Assembly: GCA_015039315.1 (NCBI GenBank)
Contig: WIDE01000028.1
Coordinates: forward strand, 326,676-390,675
DNA length: 64,000 nt
Direction of reading: 5' to 3'
Origin: Clavulina sp. PMI_390
Lineage: Eukaryota > Basidiomycota > Agaricomycetes > Cantharellales > Hydnaceae
Shown: positions 43,112 to 55,183 of the stretch, one piece after another
How the letters are laid out: each line of letters opens with the position of its first letter
Numbering within the stretch: position 1 is the stretch's first letter
Notes under the pieces: generated by a model
Database searches by the model: none
What the model saw: only the letters and a program-made list of their open reading frames with translations
Told to the model about the DNA's origin: nothing
Program-made: the position numbers and the translations under genes

Positions 43112-46100
43112 TCATGACCACTAGGGAGTACAAAGGTCAAATCGTGACGGCTAAGAGCCCAAAAGACACTCACAGTCTCAAGACCAAACCATCCAGATGA
43201 TGGTAATGATAGGTATGGGGTGGCGTGCGCATCTGCCGTGTTGGTCCCAATAGTGTTACCTGCCCAGTTGAGCATTATTGAATCCCTGGAAACAGGAAGG
43301 TCAGTTGAAGTTGAGCACTGTTAGTTAGTCAAGAACCTTACCCTCTTGGCAGATACAGCGTCAAGAATATGAGGACAGTCGCAAGTGCGACGCCTGTATC
43401 GAGAGCGGCGCTCAGTACGTAGTTGTATGAGCTCCACCAACGGAAGTGTCTTCGTCGAATCCAGTACTGTTGATAGTCGTCAGAACTACGCGGGGATTAA
43501 CAGACAGGAGCGTGACCATACTTGGAAGATGAATCCAACCAATGCCCAGGATGAATAATTGATGCCGCTAGCGGGGGGCATATTCCCCTGAGTCACGATG
43601 TTAGCATCACAGGTCGAGCAAGCCGAGGAGATGAAGCACTTACAGTGCCAGTGAAGAAGACTGGCGCATTAAAGTATTTGTACCATGCGTCAGGATATCG
43701 CTTGGCGAGGAAATAAAAGGGTATTGGGACGAGAGCTCCAATCAAGAAGAAACTGAGGATGGTGGAGTTTCACGGGCGGCGTATGAGCAAGCCATAGAAA
43801 CTGTAAAATAGCAACGGGGATAATTGACGACTTACTATAGCAATGGATGACTGTGCGATAAAGATAATAGTTAGGAATGATCAACTCATTGAGTGAGGAA
43901 CTTTAGACACGTACTAGATGGCACCATAGCTAAACACGCGCGCGGGTCCGGAAGTGCCTGTTCGTGAGATGAGATTCATGTCCGTCAGCACTATCGTCTA
44001 TTATCTATTGAGTGACGCGGAAATGTCTTCGGGCGGCGAAGCCTCGAACGACAAGAAGCCCACGAAGACCAAGCCTCACCGAACAATAACGAAGCGATCC
44101 CGAAAGTTCTGATTTGCGGGCATGAGAAGTGGTCTGTAGATGGTCAGCGAGATCAGCGCTGGTCACTTTTAGCTGAGGTCTGCGCAAAAGAATAAGCTTA
44201 CCTCGCTGAGTGGGCGAGCACAAATCTGGCACTCGGTCAAAGCACCATGCCTGCACACCGACAACTACGAACGACGCGATGACTGCCATGATTGGAGTTT
44301 CGGCAATCGTCAGTAACACTACGCACGATACAAATGCTAATGGAGACTGACCGGTTGCGACGGTTTGGACGGTGAACATCATCCGTGGTGGCACTTTCAT
44401 ATAATGCCCCAATTCTGAGACACAGAACGGGTTAACGCCTGGTGGATGGAAAATGAGGGAGAGACATACTTAGGTCGGACGAAAACGATAGCGCCTGAGT
44501 CATGGCTGTCGGCATATGTGTCAGTTGCGTACACGTTAGTCAAGGCAAAAGAGCTTACTGATATATCCATAGCTAAGAGGGTATCGAGTGTCAGATACTA
44601 GCAAAGAAAGAAGCACCAATAGGCTACTTACGTCTTGAAGATCATGGTTGCGACTGGTCGCCCAGGGAGCATATAACCAATAATCAGCTCTGTGAATACG
44701 CTAGGGAAGAAAACGGGTGTAAGCTCGGGGTGTTGGCGAACCAAGATTAGAGGTAGCTCACTTCAGTCCAACTTGGGTGTTGGTAATGGCCTGGATCATC
44801 CCAATTGGGACTGCGAAGAACAAGGCAATGATGATGGCAAGCACGAACGCCCAAACCGGGAGGAGAGTGTCATAGACTTTGATGGCCACAATCCCCACAG
44901 CGAATGAAAACGCAGCGATCGCAGCATAGAACCACTGTGGCACCTCCGGATAAGCCAGCATTAGTCTACGAAGGATAAACGTCAGCTAGCTTGAAAGGTT
45001 ATGGCGAAACCGGGGAAGAACAAACCTGGCGTGAACGTCCGGCTCTTCTTTCAATGAGCTCCTGAATTGGCGCATGATATCCTTGCGGTGCCAGACTAGC
45101 CGATGGAGAATATGATGAGCTAGATAGTTCCGTGGACGAACAATTGAATGAAAGACACATACGCCACGTATGTACCAAGGTGGCCGTAAGGGTTCCGAAG
45201 GAAAGGCCATAGGACATGGCAAAGGTCGTTCTATCAAAGCCGCAGGTGAGCGAAACTCTTGTAGGAGGCCAGGATGGCGGGGTACTTACGGGATGTATAA
45301 TGGCGAGTATTCCCGGTCTGTACAAGGAAGAAGGTTGAATTAGGTGCCGCATGCATCAAACGAAGGGTGAAAAGGTGTCGCACAAGCAGTGACGTTGAAT
45401 AGACCAGAGGCATCGACGATCCGAGTAGAGTTGTATTCCAAGCCGAATCGATCGTATGCGCGATTCTCCGAAATGGGGAGATAAGAGGAGAAAAACACAT
45501 TCTTATCTGTAACAAGCGAAGAGATGAACGTTTTGTCGACTTGAATGCCATTCAAAGGAAAACTCACAGTAAAGAATGGGGCTGATGATCCAATACATGA
45601 GGACCAGCGCAGCGAATACGTTCAGCTCAGCCCACCTATGCAAGGAAAAGAATAGGAGGGAAAGGGAAATAATGAATCATGCCGCAGCAATTCTTTCAGC
45701 CCCACACCTAATCGGAGGCTTATCATTCGGCACTTACCAGGGGGTCACCAACGGACTTCCATTATACGCTATCATGCTCCAGTCGAAGGTGATGAAGTTG
45801 ATGCCAAGTCCAGAGTTGTATCCGAAAAGCTTATCGGAATAGAATCGGAGTTTCTTCAGTGCCCCCGTGAATCAGTGAAACGACAACAACACACGCACCT
45901 GATTAACGACCACATTATTCGGAGCAATCCAGCATATGAAACTGAACGAGCTGAGGGCCGTGAAAAGGTAACCAGGCACCCAGTACCAGAAAAAAGACCC
46001 CGCCAGGCAATACATGTAAAACCGCTCGCGTGACAACGTTTGGCCCGGGAACATTGAGTACGAGGAATGGAGCGTATTGAAGAGGGCGCAGTTGACCAGT

Positions 46101-47219
46101 GTTTGTGGCCAGATCATTGATGCCGGCCAGACAAGGAAACGGCGGAGCAGGCCACCGAAGGAAAAGCCAAATAGCTGCGTCGAAAGTACTATTGGTTGCT
46201 ATGTCAGGCTTCGGAACAGGGACCGAAGTCAAAGTGATAGCCCTACCGAGGAGGATTTGGTACCCAAAGGATGGGGTTTGCTGGTAAAAGACCCGTTGGG
46301 CGGCTATGACTTCCGTTGCATACGCACCGCCGTACACAACGTTTGCCATTACTGTGATTAATACATGCTCCTTAATGTTGAACGGCCCGGGGTTGAACGA
46401 GAACTGTTGGCGGCGCAAGACGCGGAAAAGATGAAAAATTGAATGGGATGCATGGCAAGAGGGGGGGCAACGTTGGCGTACCTCATATCCTAAGACTCTG
46501 AAGACTCGTGTTGGTAGGATAAGCTCGAATAACCTGCCAAATGGCATAGAAAGTAGCTGGGCGATGAGCGCCGTTATGGTAACGGCTGGGTCTGCGGAAG
46601 AGAAGGCGGAGTCAGCAGGACTGCGTGGAAGGGAGGACGAGCCCGAGGAGGGCAGTACAAGGTTAGGCTGACTTACATCGGAAGCTGAAGAATTGGTTGA
46701 GGCCTGATATAATGATAGTGAAGAATATTCCGATGAACCACCTAGAGGTATGCGATAAAACATGAGATATGTTTCGGACTTGGTGCATAGCTTTGTTCTG
46801 GGCTCACATCCGAAAGGTATTTGTCGGCATGGTGGGATCATCAAGATTTGAGACTGCAGCACGGACTTCTGCATAGGGAGAGTCGTCTTCCAGTGACCTG
46901 AAATGCGTAAATTTGTGGTGGGATGGCGTCAGAGTTGGGTATTGGGGGGCACACTAGTGTTGCCGCGGAGAAGAGAGAGAAAGGGAGAGTCAAACGAGTC
47001 GTACTGGTCAAACTCATAGTCTTTTGAGGATGGGGCGGTTATAGAAGCAGCTTCTATCTTCTCGATGTCGGGGATGTCATAGGAGGTGGTGAGAGAGGCA
47101 TCCGTTGTGCCTGGAGTGGGGGTGTCGCCGCTATCTGGCCAGTTTGGGTCATTAAGATGGGCGTCCAGAGATGCCCGAGACTGCGCTGGTACAGGCTCGG
47201 TGACGTCTATGGCGTCCAT
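43112..47219 (-). CDS. OPT-family oligopeptide transporter
   Basis: A multi-spanning plasma- or vacuolar-membrane importer of small peptides (OPT superfamily, Isp4-like), proton-coupled in known members. It has about twenty exons. The acidic N-terminus [14 protein letters not shown] leads to [20 protein letters not shown] and [13 protein letters not shown]. The family signature [19 protein letters not shown] is intact, followed by [148 protein letters not shown] and [20 protein letters not shown]. About 12-14 hydrophobic helices are visible. The chosen stop follows GWFGLETWS after a last intron; without that splice the frame would run on to 43039. Family call secure, substrate unknown. Confidence 0.92.
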
Positions 47220-48519
47220 GGTCGTTGAGGACGCCAGCAGCGTTGGGGAAGGCGAGGGTAAGGCTTATCTGTGATCAAGCACGGCGCTTGCAAGTCACGG
47301 CTGTTCCCTTGACGCAATTCAGTCGCGTCCCGAGCAGCCAGCCCCTTCCACTGACGAATAGCATACAAAGGGAATACTTTCTGCGATTCTATGCGCCAAT
47401 ATTGGGGTGGCTATTTGCTTATAGTATGACTCGTCTAGCTACTTGTTGCCTTTACATTGTCGAATCATCGTCGCTTGAACATCAAGCCTCGGATCCAAAG
47501 TAATCAAACGAATCTATCCTCTACCTGAGGCTTTTGCACACTACAATTCCCAATAAAGCCACCTCAAGAGAGCAGTTCGAGTCAACTCTAATATGCATGT
47601 CGGTCCTTTGGGCACGGCTAACTTAACCATGCGGAGTTTGGGATGACCACATGGGTGCCCACCGCTCCCCCACCCTCTTAGCCGAAACCCGACCCTCTGG
47701 GCCTGCTCCCCTCGACTACCTGCTGCCCCACAAGGGAAAAGGACCAGCAAGTCGCTGTCTGCCAAGCAACTCCCATGAAGAAAGCCCATCACCGTAGTGC
47801 TTGCCTCTGAGAGAAAGCGCTCAAGATGAATTCAGTCCTCGATTCCCAGCAGAAATCGGAACCTAGATCTCATGAATACGATGGTCCCTTGCAACTCTGA
47901 CAACAAGTCGGTGCCGTCCCACGAGGCTCCACACCACGCTGCCCCACGAATCGGAATTGTCATGGAGAGACAGATCCCTTGCTTGGCCCAGGATCCAATC
48001 TTGTGAAATTCATTGGACCACCACCTCAAACACGCATCACTGAGGGCTGAAACCTCCGACCGCTCACCTCTGCTACACTAATTTGATTACATCGTTTAAT
48101 CCCAGAATGGCGCAAAGATTGCGGCCTGGGAGACACCCAAAATTAGTGCACGCAGGTGTTTCACTCACACGCCCAAGAAGCAGTCCGCGCCTGGCCGTCT
48201 CACCAAGCCCTCGAAGCCCCCACCAGCACAGGAACCGACGTGGCCAAGCCGCCCTGCCTGGTGTATCCGTGGTAGTGTGCAACCATGATGAGGTCGGACT
48301 CCAAACTTGTCCCAACTCTTGAGAGCAGGTTCGGCAGTGAGATGTTACATTGACGCTTCCTATAGAATGAAACCCACGCAACTAAGGAAAGTCATGATAC
48401 GATACGAGTGCAAGAAAGGTGCAAGGCGAAATAGAAAAAAGGCGAGAAATAGCGGTAATGACATTGATAGTGAAAGAAAAAATGGCCCAGAGAAACGAGA
48501 TGCAACGCTCAGCGTCACA
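47220..48519. other. Intergenic, OPT promoter side, 1.3 kb
   Basis: I see no supported gene. Minus frames at 47541-47792, 47832-48029 and 48073-48381 are Cys/Trp-rich or Arg-rich with no motif. It should contain the OPT promoter and the epoxide-hydrolase 3' flank. Confidence 0.5.
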
Positions 48520-50211
48520 TCAGAAAAGTCCCTTCTCTGCTCCCCACTCCAAGACTAACTGTGCAGATCCCTTTGGATCCTGTTCAAAGATCCAATGGCC
48601 CGTCTGGATCGTCTTTGTCGTGATATCATCGCACAACGGGTTCTGACGCGCCGCCATTGGCAGAGGGTATGACGGGTCGTGTGCAGGTGAGATGTACAGG
48701 TACGGGTGCTTGACCCGAGGGTCGATCACTAATAATACAAGAACATAGGAAGAAGGGATTCTCAGCACAATGCGAGCGCCTGCAGTGTGATGTATGGTGC
48801 ACTACGAGGAGACGTACCTCCGTGATCACCAGTGTTAACGGGCGATACAGCCGCGCGGAACCACATACACGGCCCAGTGAGCCCGGTCTTCCTCAGATAC
48901 TCAATGAGCTCTTCCTTGTCCTATAAACAGATGCAAGTCATTTCTCAGCACTCAGCAGGAGTCAACTTGAATACTGGCGCACCTCCTGACTCATCCACGG
49001 TTCCACCTTGCTAATATGGTTCTCCTATTTTCGTCCATTCTCCGTCAACACAGCCAGTATTTGGTAATAACGGCGCCAACTCACCTTGAGACTGGATTCT
49101 AAACCTCCAGAAGCACAGACACGCTCCTTCCATTCACCCGGTGGGCCAAACATGATGCTCACAAAGCTCTCCAGCTGTCAAGGAAGAACATCAGAATGAG
49201 CGGTGAGCAACCGCGGCGTCAATCGACAACTCACATGATCCTCAATCTCAGCAGGAGCATGCTCAGCGGGGAAAAACTTGAAATATCCAATGTTCTCGTA
49301 ACCCAGCAGAGGAGCCACGGCGGCCAAGACGGCTTCCACATTTAGCGCAGTGGGGCTAGGAGGGTTGTAGGGAGCACCGCCACTATGAGTAGTATGGGAA
49401 AGAGCATGAGTTGACAGAAACAGGCTGGGCAGAGGGTGGGGCCAGCAACTCACAGAACAATGCCGAGCACCCGCTCAGGGTAGAATTGCGAGAAACGTGC
49501 AATGAGCGGGGCGCCTAAAGGGTTCGACAAGATGTAATGATCGACCATTCGTATTTGGTTAATCAATTGTCATATAGAAGTGGCACGCAATACATCACCA
49601 GCGTCAGAAGCAACTGGACATATGATATACTGGACACATACCAAAGTCGTGCCCTAACCCAACAACCTTGGCGACGCCCTCGGCGTCAAGGATGGCAGCA
49701 AGCTGACTGCACAGAGGCTTGAATGCATAGGCTTCGACGTTTGTCGGCTTGTCGGTCTCGCCATACCCAAGCATTTCGGGCATGATGACACCATGACCTC
49801 TAGATGTGATTTCGGGGATAAAGTATTTGTAGTTGGATGGCCCTACACGTGGAGATAAAGATTAGGGTCAAGGCGTAATTCACGAGAGCTCCACATCGAG
49901 AGAATCCGCTCAAACTCACCATTCGGAAATCCATGAAGCAGGAGGAAGGTGACTTTGTCTGGTGTAGACGGTTTTATCGATCGATAGTTGTATGTCAGGC
50001 CTTCAAATGTGCCTTTCTTCCACCCATCAGCCACATCCACTGGGGGGAGCACAGGCGCTAACTCGGGTACTGGTGCAGGAGCTGGAGCTGGAGCTGGAGG
50101 TAGGGGAGACTCATCCTTGGGAGTAGGGTCAGCAGGGGGAGCGGGCGCTGGGGTGACGCCGCTCTGCGACTTCTTCGTCTTCTTCTTCAGGAATGAGAGG
50201 ATGCCGCCCAT
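48520..50211 (-). CDS. Alpha/beta-hydrolase, epoxide-hydrolase-like, with possible lipid anchor
   Basis: An alpha/beta-hydrolase of the soluble epoxide hydrolase type; such enzymes open epoxides to diols. The extended N-terminus begins MGGILSFLKKKTKKSQ, which fits an N-myristoylation site (Gly2, Ser6) next to a lysine patch, then a Pro/Ala repeat region. The catalytic fold starts with TFEGLTYNYR and LLLHGFPN (oxyanion HGxP). GVIMPEMLGYGETDKP follows, then the nucleophile elbow VVGLGHDFGAPLIARF with Asp in the H-D-F-G context. The cap region includes AEIEDHLESFVSIMFGPPGE, and the C-terminus has the catalytic His in IQTGHWIFEQDP. About eight exons. Membrane targeting is inference from the N-terminus; the enzyme class is from the Asp nucleophile and overall order. 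Confidence 0.88.
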
Positions 50212-51356
50212 GGTTCAGGAGATGTGGTTGGGTGGTTGGCCCGCAAGCTGGACAATTGGGGGGGCGAGGACGATAACGTTCTACGAGCTCGCTTGCGAGG
50301 CCCGGAATCAGAGGGAACTCTTGGTGGTAGAAGAGACGAGGCCAGGATAATCAAAGATTGCCCCGCTATATGTACGGTCTGATTGTATGCATGTTGAAGC
50401 TACAGTGCACGCTCGCAATGCCAACTCCGTTACTTATGACAGAGTTGCACCGGTCCAATGGAGTTAGAATAGACCGACATCTTGAGGAGCGATTGGAAGT
50501 GCACTTGCCGATGACGCTGATCGCCACCAACAACACAAGCTAGAGGGCTGATGATTCATGCAATGGTCGATGCCTGTGCGCCCAGCCACAGGAAATAGCA
50601 CGCCAACGGCAATCGACCTCCGAAAGCTCGTTTGAGTGTTCTAATGAATAGACGAACAAGATGCATGTGATCAGGCGGGCCCTCCTACGCGCACAACTCC
50701 GCTGGATGGAGTACCTTTTTGATATCTAGAATGAAGTCGGCGCTGAAAGTGACATGATATCAATGCGGTCGTGGGGAATTTAGCCATCCTAGCGCACCAA
50801 CCCAATGTCTAGGCCATCACATGGCGGGCGATCGTTAACGCTGTGATCTGCACACTGAATGTAAATACGGCAGCATTTTGCTTGCATGCATGTCTGCCTG
50901 CTCTGAAAGGATGTCAAGCCTACAGCAGCTGGCAGTACTCGGGTTAGCGAGTAGTCAATTTAGAAGCTTCCAGCGGAAGGACGGGAGGGGGCTCTAAAAA
51001 GAAAGTGTTGCGAATCAAAGCAACCAAAACGATGGAATATTTTGATAAACTGGTAGGGTTAAATGGCCCAGTGCGCGAGTGATTGACAAGGCGCGAAGTT
51101 TACATGATTAATGAGCGCGCATCTCCCACGAGCTTTTCTCCTCCAAGGTGACAGCATCCGAGTGGGCGTTGAGAGCCATTAAGATCTCTGATATGAGCCT
51201 TGAATTTGCATCATGCCCGCGCGCTGAGCAACTCGGCGCAGAAATATCATGCAGGGCCGCGACAGACCTTTCTCGGCCATGAACGCCTCCTCGGTCACAA
51301 CAATGGGCGAGCGCGCGATAGATTGGATATGCAGACACTCCGTGTGCAACGAGTCA
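50212..51356. other. Intergenic, epoxide-hydrolase promoter side
   Basis: No gene is seen. It lies between the epoxide-hydrolase start and the stop of the LYR-protein gene, both minus strand. Nothing repetitive was noticed. Confidence 0.5.
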
Positions 51357-51850
51357 TCACCTCAGCGGGTTCGAGTGCCGGATGGCGGGAAGGAATGACG
51401 CAAGGTCACGGCGACCGGAGCGAATCAAGGTGCGAATCCGCTCCTGATCCGGAGGTCGAAAATGTGGAGGTCGAAGGTGTGGAGGAGTGGAGAGAGTAGC
51501 ATATACAGTTGTTGTGGTGGAGGTGAGGGTGTGAAGAGTCATCAGCAAAGGAGTACAAGCCAAGTCCAAAATTGAAAGAACGCACAATATCTTGCTCTCC
51601 TCGATTGCGTTCGAATTCAGAACGGATCCAGGCTATAGTTTCGCGACGGGTTGCGACATCAGGAATGCCTAAAGAACGTGTGCAACCCAAAAATGGAAAG
51701 CCATCGAAAAAAAAAAAAGAGAGATGACGCGGAATTAGCCAATCTCATGCGTCTATTAGACATATCCTGCGCACCTCTTGTGGCCCGAATCGCCTCTCTA
51801 TAGAGGGCCAGGGCTTTGGGCCGGAGCAGAAAGTGTTGCAGTGTCAGCAT
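51357..51850 (-). CDS. LYR-motif protein (LYRM2-like)
   Basis: An 81-residue mitochondrial-matrix type LYR protein. The family serves as adaptors in Fe-S cluster or respiratory-complex assembly and binds acyl-ACP; LYRM2 is linked to complex I. Three exons (51850-51775, 51668-51586, 51443-51357) give an exact frame. MLTLQHFLLRPKALALYREA contains the L-Y-R tripeptide at the end of helix 1, and IRATR follows. Then GIPDVATRRETIAWIRSEFE, RNRGEQDIERIRTLIRSGRR, and the end DLASFLPAIRHSNPLR. The phenylalanine typical of helix 3 is present. The N-terminus is short, with Leu and Arg, compatible with import. The intact protein is visible only after splicing. A longer upstream frame (to 52186) is open by chance. 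Confidence 0.88.
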
Positions 51851-52354
51851 CGTGACGAATCCGCGGAACGGAGGCCAAGTGGAGGTCACGTGAATGACTT
51901 CCGCGTTGTCAGCGGGCGCCGCGGTGACTGAGCGATCTCGCAGCACCCAAAAGAGGACGAAGAAAGCAAGAAGAAAGAAAAAGACTTTCCACTTGGAGGG
52001 GCAATCTGATTCAAATTTCTTTTTGCTTTTGCCTAATGGCGAGATGACATGCTCTCGCGACAAAGTCGGACTGTGAACCAAAGAGGAATACAGATTTGAG
52101 AATGTGGGAGGAGATTGGTAACCTCCACCTACCGCGCCCACATTCTTTCGGGTTCGGCATGAATCACATTCAGACTGCGTAGTCATTTCGCCCCCGGATC
52201 GCAGTGTTATACCACGTCAGCGTGCGATGATTATAAGAACCCCCCCTCTCGGATCCTCACCCAGTTCGTTATCTGACACCCTCCGCCCCTCTTCCTCATC
52301 CAACCAGCGCTCTTGGAGCCTCTCTACGTCACAACCATCTCCCTGCATCATATA
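51851..52354. other. Intergenic, divergent promoter region of LYRM2
   Basis: Between the LYR-protein start and the decayed reductase. The 100 bp before 52355 are C/T-rich on the plus strand, like a fungal core promoter, suggesting that the reductase remnant once had (or has) its own promoter. Confidence 0.4.
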
Positions 52355-52820
52355 ATGTCTGCCTCAACTGTCTTTGTAAATGGTTCCTCCGGCTTCAACG
52401 CCACCTGGGAGATACAGACCCTGCTCCAGAAGGGACATCAAGTCGTTGCGACTGTCCACTCTCGATCAAAAGCCGAATTCCTGCAATCATTATTTGCCCC
52501 TGCCTATGGTGCAAGGTTTTCCGTGCTATTGAAACATTCGCATCGTCGACGAGAGGTGAGTGATGACTGCAAAAACTTTTTACCCGTCGAAGCTGGAATT
52601 GACGTAGCCTTTTTGTCCTTTACAGTCATCGGAGACTTCTTCAAGTGACGAGACTTCAACACCAGCCAACTCTACACCATCCTCCCCATCGTTTACTGCA
52701 ACCCTTCCCTCGAACGTGTCACCACAAAGCGCGTCAATTAGTCTCCCACAGCCAACACGGACGTCGAAGGGCGGGGATATGTGGTTCAACTCGCCGTTAC
52801 GCTTAACGCCTCTTGCATGA
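52355..52820 (+). pseudogene. Decayed NAD(P)-dependent reductase (DFR/aldehyde-reductase-like) remnant
   Basis: The first ~65 residues match the N-terminal Rossmann region of NAD-dependent epimerase/aldehyde reductases: MSASTVFVNGSSGFNATWEI, QTLLQKGHQVVATVHSRSKA, EFLQSLFAPAYGARFS. Living relatives read G-A-S-G-F-I-G-x-W here, so the glycine motif is damaged (GSSGFNA). After about residue 66 the similarity ends. A possible intron (GTGAGT at about 52555, CAG at about 52625) leads into a Ser/Thr/Pro-rich frame (SSETSSSDETSTPANS) that stops at TGA near 52818. No catalytic Y-x3-K or substrate domain follows. I read it as a truncated pseudogene. A short chimeric gene that borrowed the 5' end is possible. 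The exact right boundary is uncertain. Confidence 0.6.
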
Positions 52821-53640
52821 AAAGCAAAGAGATAGAGCGGCGATATACCCTGAAAAGGATGGCCGTGTCTTCATTCATATTGTAAGCCCGATCTGATATT
52901 CAACCCCGAGGAACGATGTTCTAACCATGGGCTATTTTTTTTCTAGTGATCAAAAAGACATGATGATCCATACTACACTGCTGGATTTAACACCATGGTC
53001 GTGGACCACGCGCATCATTATTTACTTACACCTGCGCTACCCTCGCAGCTGCCCCACCTGTACCGCACCTCATCATATGATACCCCCAAGCAATCACTCT
53101 CCACGTTCTTAATCATTAAGTATCATGTTGTAATTTAGTCAATCACACCCCCTCCTCCCTTACCGTACTGTCCCGAGGACTACCTCGCGTACAAAATTGT
53201 CATTAATACAGCGGCCCACGCGTTTTCTGGTATCTTATATCTGATGCGCGCCCCTGTCGTCAATTTTAGATCATCTCCGCGTCTTTCCTACCTGAGTGCG
53301 CAGTGATAAGATGAGCCAAGCGCCACGAGGAGCGCGCCGCAAAGCTATGAACGATGAATCGCCGTGATAGGGCCCCCTCGAGTGTTAATCATGAGAGCGG
53401 TGATATGAAGTGTTGTCGTAATGTGCGAGACTCTCAATGAAGGCACCCTTCCAACAACGTGCAATCACTTCAGATTTCATCTCTCCGACGAACGAGGAAG
53501 ATATCGCAAGGTATATTTTGATAAAACAACGTCTGATATCCTAGAGTACACGAATACATGAATGGGTATCCATTCCACTGGGTAGCCTGATAAGAATCAG
53601 CCTTCCCAAGTCGACGCGATGCGACATCGAAGAATCAAGA
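52821..53640. other. Intergenic after the reductase remnant
   Basis: No gene was supported. Could contain further decayed pieces of the reductase, but I could not align any. A small plus frame at 52927-53112 has no recognisable content. Confidence 0.4.
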
Positions 53641-55183
53641 CTACTTTGCGGTAGACCCAGAGGCTGAGAACACCCCATTCTGGAAAGCATAGCCCATCTG
53701 ACGCGCCTTCTCGTCGGACTCATCAGTGACGCTCTGGTCCGTATGACCCGCCTGCAAGGAAAGAATGTGACCAGTTAGAACGAGATGAACGGGGCGCGGA
53801 TGGGGATGTGTTGGACAAGATATAGAAGCGCTTGGGCAGAGAACTGTCATCAACTTACCAGCTCTAGAAGCCTTTTCATCCAGCTCGGCACAGCACGCAT
53901 CGAGGGCAGTATCTCAGTATACAATGGGAGCATGAGGTGCTCTCCCAGCCCGTTCTCGACGCTCTTTACGATGCGCCTAGCCACCGTTTCAGGGAGTAAT
54001 GTTGGTGTCAGGAAGGGATTCGGATGATCGGCTAGGTTGGCGCCGAGCATTGTCGCCACTTTGGTGGGGCACACAATCGTATGGCGCACATTGGTAGGGA
54101 ACGGCGGACGTGAACGGAGTTCGCCTCGCAAGACCTCATGGAAGGCGAGTGCGGCCGCCTTAGACATTGCGTAGGTCGAAAGGTTGGGAAGAGCCATCTA
54201 GGATCACCGCATAATCAAGTTATTGTCGATACGAGGCCACAGTAAAGGTAGAGTTCGAGAAATGCTCACGTAGGAAGCACTGCTCGCAACAGTTACGATG
54301 TGTCCATGGTTGTTTGCTATCATAGAGGGGACAAACTGCTTGGCAGAATAGACATGCGAAAAGGTATTAACTTTCATGACGCGAAGCATCGCGTCCGCAG
54401 GTGTGTCCACGACCTGTCGACCAATTGCAATTCCGGCGTTATTCACGACAATCGTTGGATTGCCAATATCGGCACGGATACGTTCTGCTGTTGCAGCAAA
54501 AGAGGCTTCATCTCCGACATCCGTCTTGTAGTAGCGAACATCTGGGAAAGAGTGGCATCAGATAAATGGAATACTGATGGCAAGGACCTAGGATGAGGGG
54601 CTTACTAGGATGCGAATAGCTCATTGGAGCAACGTCGAGAACAGCAACAGGGTGTTTTGTCTTTTCTGCAAGTAAGACTGCAATCTCCTTCCCAATGCCA
54701 TTGGACCCTCCTGTCACGACTGCGACTTCTCTATCCCAGTACATTTTCGCGCCACGATAGTGCTACGACGCAGCAAGTATGATAAGTATAGATAGATAGT
54801 ACATACGGCTATAATTAGGAACTCACCCCATTGTTCTGCACTATCCGTGTGAGTGCACGATTCAACGTTTTGACGACGATGAAACCCATAGCATAGGCAG
54901 CCCATTTGTATTCTTTATAGAACAGCTTGGCAGCAGCCGAAATATTCTGCCAGTTCAGCTGGAGGGCATCTCCAAGAGGTGCGAGAAGTGACACACCACG
55001 CACACGTTGTGAGTGGAACGCGACAAGTGCAGGAATAATGAGTAGGAAGGGAGGTGAGAATGGGATTAGATCGAGGAAACGGATGCACGTGTCCGCATTG
55101 AAAGGCTCTCTGAATCTCGGGTCAGGCCGATATAGAGGAGGGGGAGCGTTCGCTGGCTTCTCTTTCGTGGTGGATTCCGACAT
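53641..55183 (-). CDS. Membrane-anchored short-chain dehydrogenase/reductase
   Basis: An NAD(P)-dependent oxidoreductase of the SDR family (retinol-dehydrogenase / SDR16C-like layout), probably anchored in ER or lipid-droplet membrane. The start is MSESTTKEKPANAPPPLYRP at 55183; an upstream frame opens without an ATG. A hydrophobic N-segment (PFSPPFLLIIPALVAF) and a second (KWAAYAMGFIVVKTL) precede the Rossmann domain. VAVVTGGSNGIGKEIA gives the cofactor motif TGxxxGIG. NNAGIAIGRQ, VTVASSASYMALPNLS (catalytic Ser) and TYAMSKAAAL (catalytic Y-x3-K) follow. The C-terminus FQNGVFSASGSTAK is joined by the last intron. About five exons. Substrate is unknown; lipid or retinoid-like alcohols are typical of relatives. 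Confidence 0.9.

Noticed and set aside
46077..46361. Plus-strand frame within the OPT transporter
   Set aside because: Overlaps well-supported transporter exons on the other strand, without motif.
47541..48381. Possible small minus-strand genes between OPT and the epoxide hydrolase
   Set aside because: Cys/Trp- or Arg-rich random-looking translations, no splice-supported extension, no family.
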